Source: an uncultured Alphaproteobacteria bacterium (GTDB lineage Bacteria > Pseudomonadota > Alphaproteobacteria > HIMB59 > GCA-002718135). Taken from it: a stretch of 64,000 bases of DNA. Under the pieces are notes generated by a model. The model did not search any database. It saw only the letters and a list, made by a program, of their open reading frames with translations, and was not told the DNA's origin. The translations under genes and the position numbers were made by a program. Each line of letters starts with the position of its first letter. Positions within the stretch are counted from its first letter, which is position 1. The stretch spans positions 146,076 to 210,075 of the forward strand of contig CABYRH010000002.1 in the NCBI GenBank assembly GCA_902521315.1, written 5' to 3'. Below are positions 63,075 through 64,000 of the stretch, in pieces.

Positions 63075-63662
63075 AAGTATACCAATTAAAACTAAAATTA
63101 TCCCTGATGTTTTTTGAATAAAGTTTTTTCTTCTCTGAAAAAAATTGCCCATTCCATAACTTGTTACTACAATTGAAACTATAATATACCAAATTCCATC
63201 TATTACAGATGCAGTGATGACAAGAATTGAGTGTGAAAAAAAGGATGCATCTATTTTTACAAATTGTGAAAATACTGCTGAAAACCATATGAGAATTTTA
63301 GGATTTAAAATTGCTATAGAAAAACCCTGTAAAAATGAATTAAAATTTTTTTGATTATTTATATGTTCAATTTCTTGATTTTTTTTAAAAAGAAATTGGA
63401 AGCCTATAAATAATAAAAATAAAATTCCAATAATTTGTATAAATTGAAATAGTATTTGATTTGTTGTTAAAATAATTATTAGTCCAGTTACTGCAAAAAT
63501 TGCGTACACGCCCATACCAATCCCGTGACCAATAGAAGTTAGAATGCCAGCATATCTATTTATTGTAACACTGTTTCTGATAATTAATGCCAAACTAGGC
63601 CCAGGAGACATAGCTCCAGCAATACATACTAAGGCAAATTGAAGCCAAAAGATAAAAGTCAT
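63045..63662 (-). CDS. LysE-family amino-acid/metabolite exporter
   Basis: 205-aa membrane protein with about six helices. GAMSPGPSLALIIRNSVTIN near the N-terminus and SIGHGIGMGVYAIFAV are the LysE/RhtB marks. It exports amino acids or homoserine lactones in known members. The start overlaps the pdxJ stop by four bases (ATGA). Confidence 0.87.
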   Translation of the reverse strand: MTFIFWLQFALVCIAGAMSPGPSLALIIRNSVTINRYAGILTSIGHGIGMGVYAIFAVTGLIIILTTNQILFQFIQIIGILFLLFIGFQFLFKKNQEIEHINNQKNFNSFLQGFSIAILNPKILIWFSAVFSQFVKIDASFFSHSILVITASVIDGIWYIIVSIVVTSYGMGNFFQRRKNFIQKTSGIILVLIGILLIIDFLQNS

Positions 63663-64000
63663 TTAATTTTAGTTAGAGATAAATATTTTTTAATTGTTTT
63701 TTCTAAACCATATTCAAAGGTATCACAGATCAGTGCATGACCTATAGAAACCTCTTCGACATTATTAATATTTTCTAAGAAAAATTTTAAATTTTCCAAA
63801 TTTAAATCATGGCCTGCATTCAATTTAATTTTAGGAAATTCTTTTTTTAAATATGTTGATACATCTATATAGGACATTATGGCAGTATCTTTATTTTCTG
63901 TAAAATTATGAGCATAATCGTATGTATAAAGTTCAACTCTATCAGTTTGTATAACTTCTAAATTTTCAAGTGTTTTAATCGATGGATTTACAAAAATTGA
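63659..64000 (-). CDS. pdxJ: Pyridoxine 5'-phosphate synthase PdxJ, 5' end cut off
   Basis: C-terminal 113 codons of PdxJ, which builds pyridoxine 5'-phosphate from 1-deoxyxylulose 5-phosphate and an aminoketone phosphate. The open frame continues from 63659 to the window end without a stop. SIFVNPS, DRVELYTYDYA and KLNAGHDLNLENLKFF then VSIGHALICD match the family. The N-terminal half lies outside the window. It overlaps the LysE gene by four bases. Confidence 0.88.
   Translation of the reverse strand, partial: SIFVNPSIKTLENLEVIQTDRVELYTYDYAHNFTENKDTAIMSYIDVSTYLKKEFPKIKLNAGHDLNLENLKFFLENINNVEEVSIGHALICDTFEYGLEKTIKKYLSLTKIK

Noticed and set aside
1-64000. tRNA, rRNA, CRISPR, insertion sequence or phage genes
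   Set aside because: No cloverleaf-like sequence with a GGTTCGAATCC-type arm, no regular short direct repeats and no transposase, integrase or capsid-like protein were found on reading.

Overview
The window is about 64 kb of very AT-rich, densely packed bacterial DNA, with almost no spacer DNA. No tRNA, rRNA, CRISPR array, insertion sequence or phage gene was seen. The gene content (ClpS-ClpA, a DacA-type carboxypeptidase with a SPOR domain, TRAP and many ABC importers, Gfo/Idh/MocA and short-chain dehydrogenases, and an AglEFGK-type importer) and the compaction suggest a streamlined marine alphaproteobacterium of SAR11, HIMB59 or AEGEAN-169 type. This placement is an inference from gene content and was not checked by phylogeny.

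Layout. At 1-12.6 kb there is a cut-off DMT exporter, a polyamine-type ABC importer (ATPase, binding protein, two permeases), a DadA-like FAD oxidoreductase, an aldehyde dehydrogenase, a TRAP importer and a glutamine-synthetase-like ligase, which together look like uptake and oxidation of an amine or amino compound. At 12.6-22.4 kb there are sugar or sugar-acid redox enzymes: three SDRs, two Gfo/Idh/MocA proteins, an aldehyde dehydrogenase, an iron-type alcohol dehydrogenase, an altronate dehydratase-like enzyme and a gamma-butyrobetaine-hydroxylase-like dioxygenase. At 22.4-32.5 kb there is an amino-sugar region: a GalK-type kinase, a GH20 hexosaminidase, a Gfo protein, an ABC importer without its own ATPase, a SIS protein, NagA and a SIS-type deaminase. 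At 32.5-39 kb there are a GMC oxidoreductase, an enolase-superfamily dehydratase, two HAD phosphatases, a glycerate kinase and a shortened GlpD.

At 39-44.9 kb lies an alpha-glucoside-type importer (aglE, aglF, aglG, aglK), divergent from a LacI-family regulator, with a perfect palindromic operator between the -35 and -10 boxes of the aglE promoter. At 44.9-53.2 kb eight co-directional genes form the most unusual locus: two di-iron membrane desaturase/hydroxylase proteins bracket a ribose/inositol-type ABC importer, an aldehyde dehydrogenase, a ThuA-like protein and a Gfo/Idh/MocA protein. The set recalls the rhizobial rhizopine (moc) genes. The last part, 53.3-64 kb, is mostly housekeeping: UDP-glucose dehydrogenase, phosphomannomutase/phosphoglucomutase, DacA, ClpS-ClpA, an acyltransferase, a RidA-like protein, a cyclophilin, an M19 dipeptidase, a LysE exporter and a cut-off PdxJ.

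Two layout habits stand out. Each of the five substrate-binding-protein genes has a strong Shine-Dalgarno sequence, which most other genes lack, and each is followed at once by a strong stem-loop before the next gene. Several convergent gene pairs share interlocked stop codons. A 195-base gap at 38970-39164 is the longest stretch without a gene; it holds a possible structured RNA and a terminator. No stretch longer than 300 bases lacks a gene.
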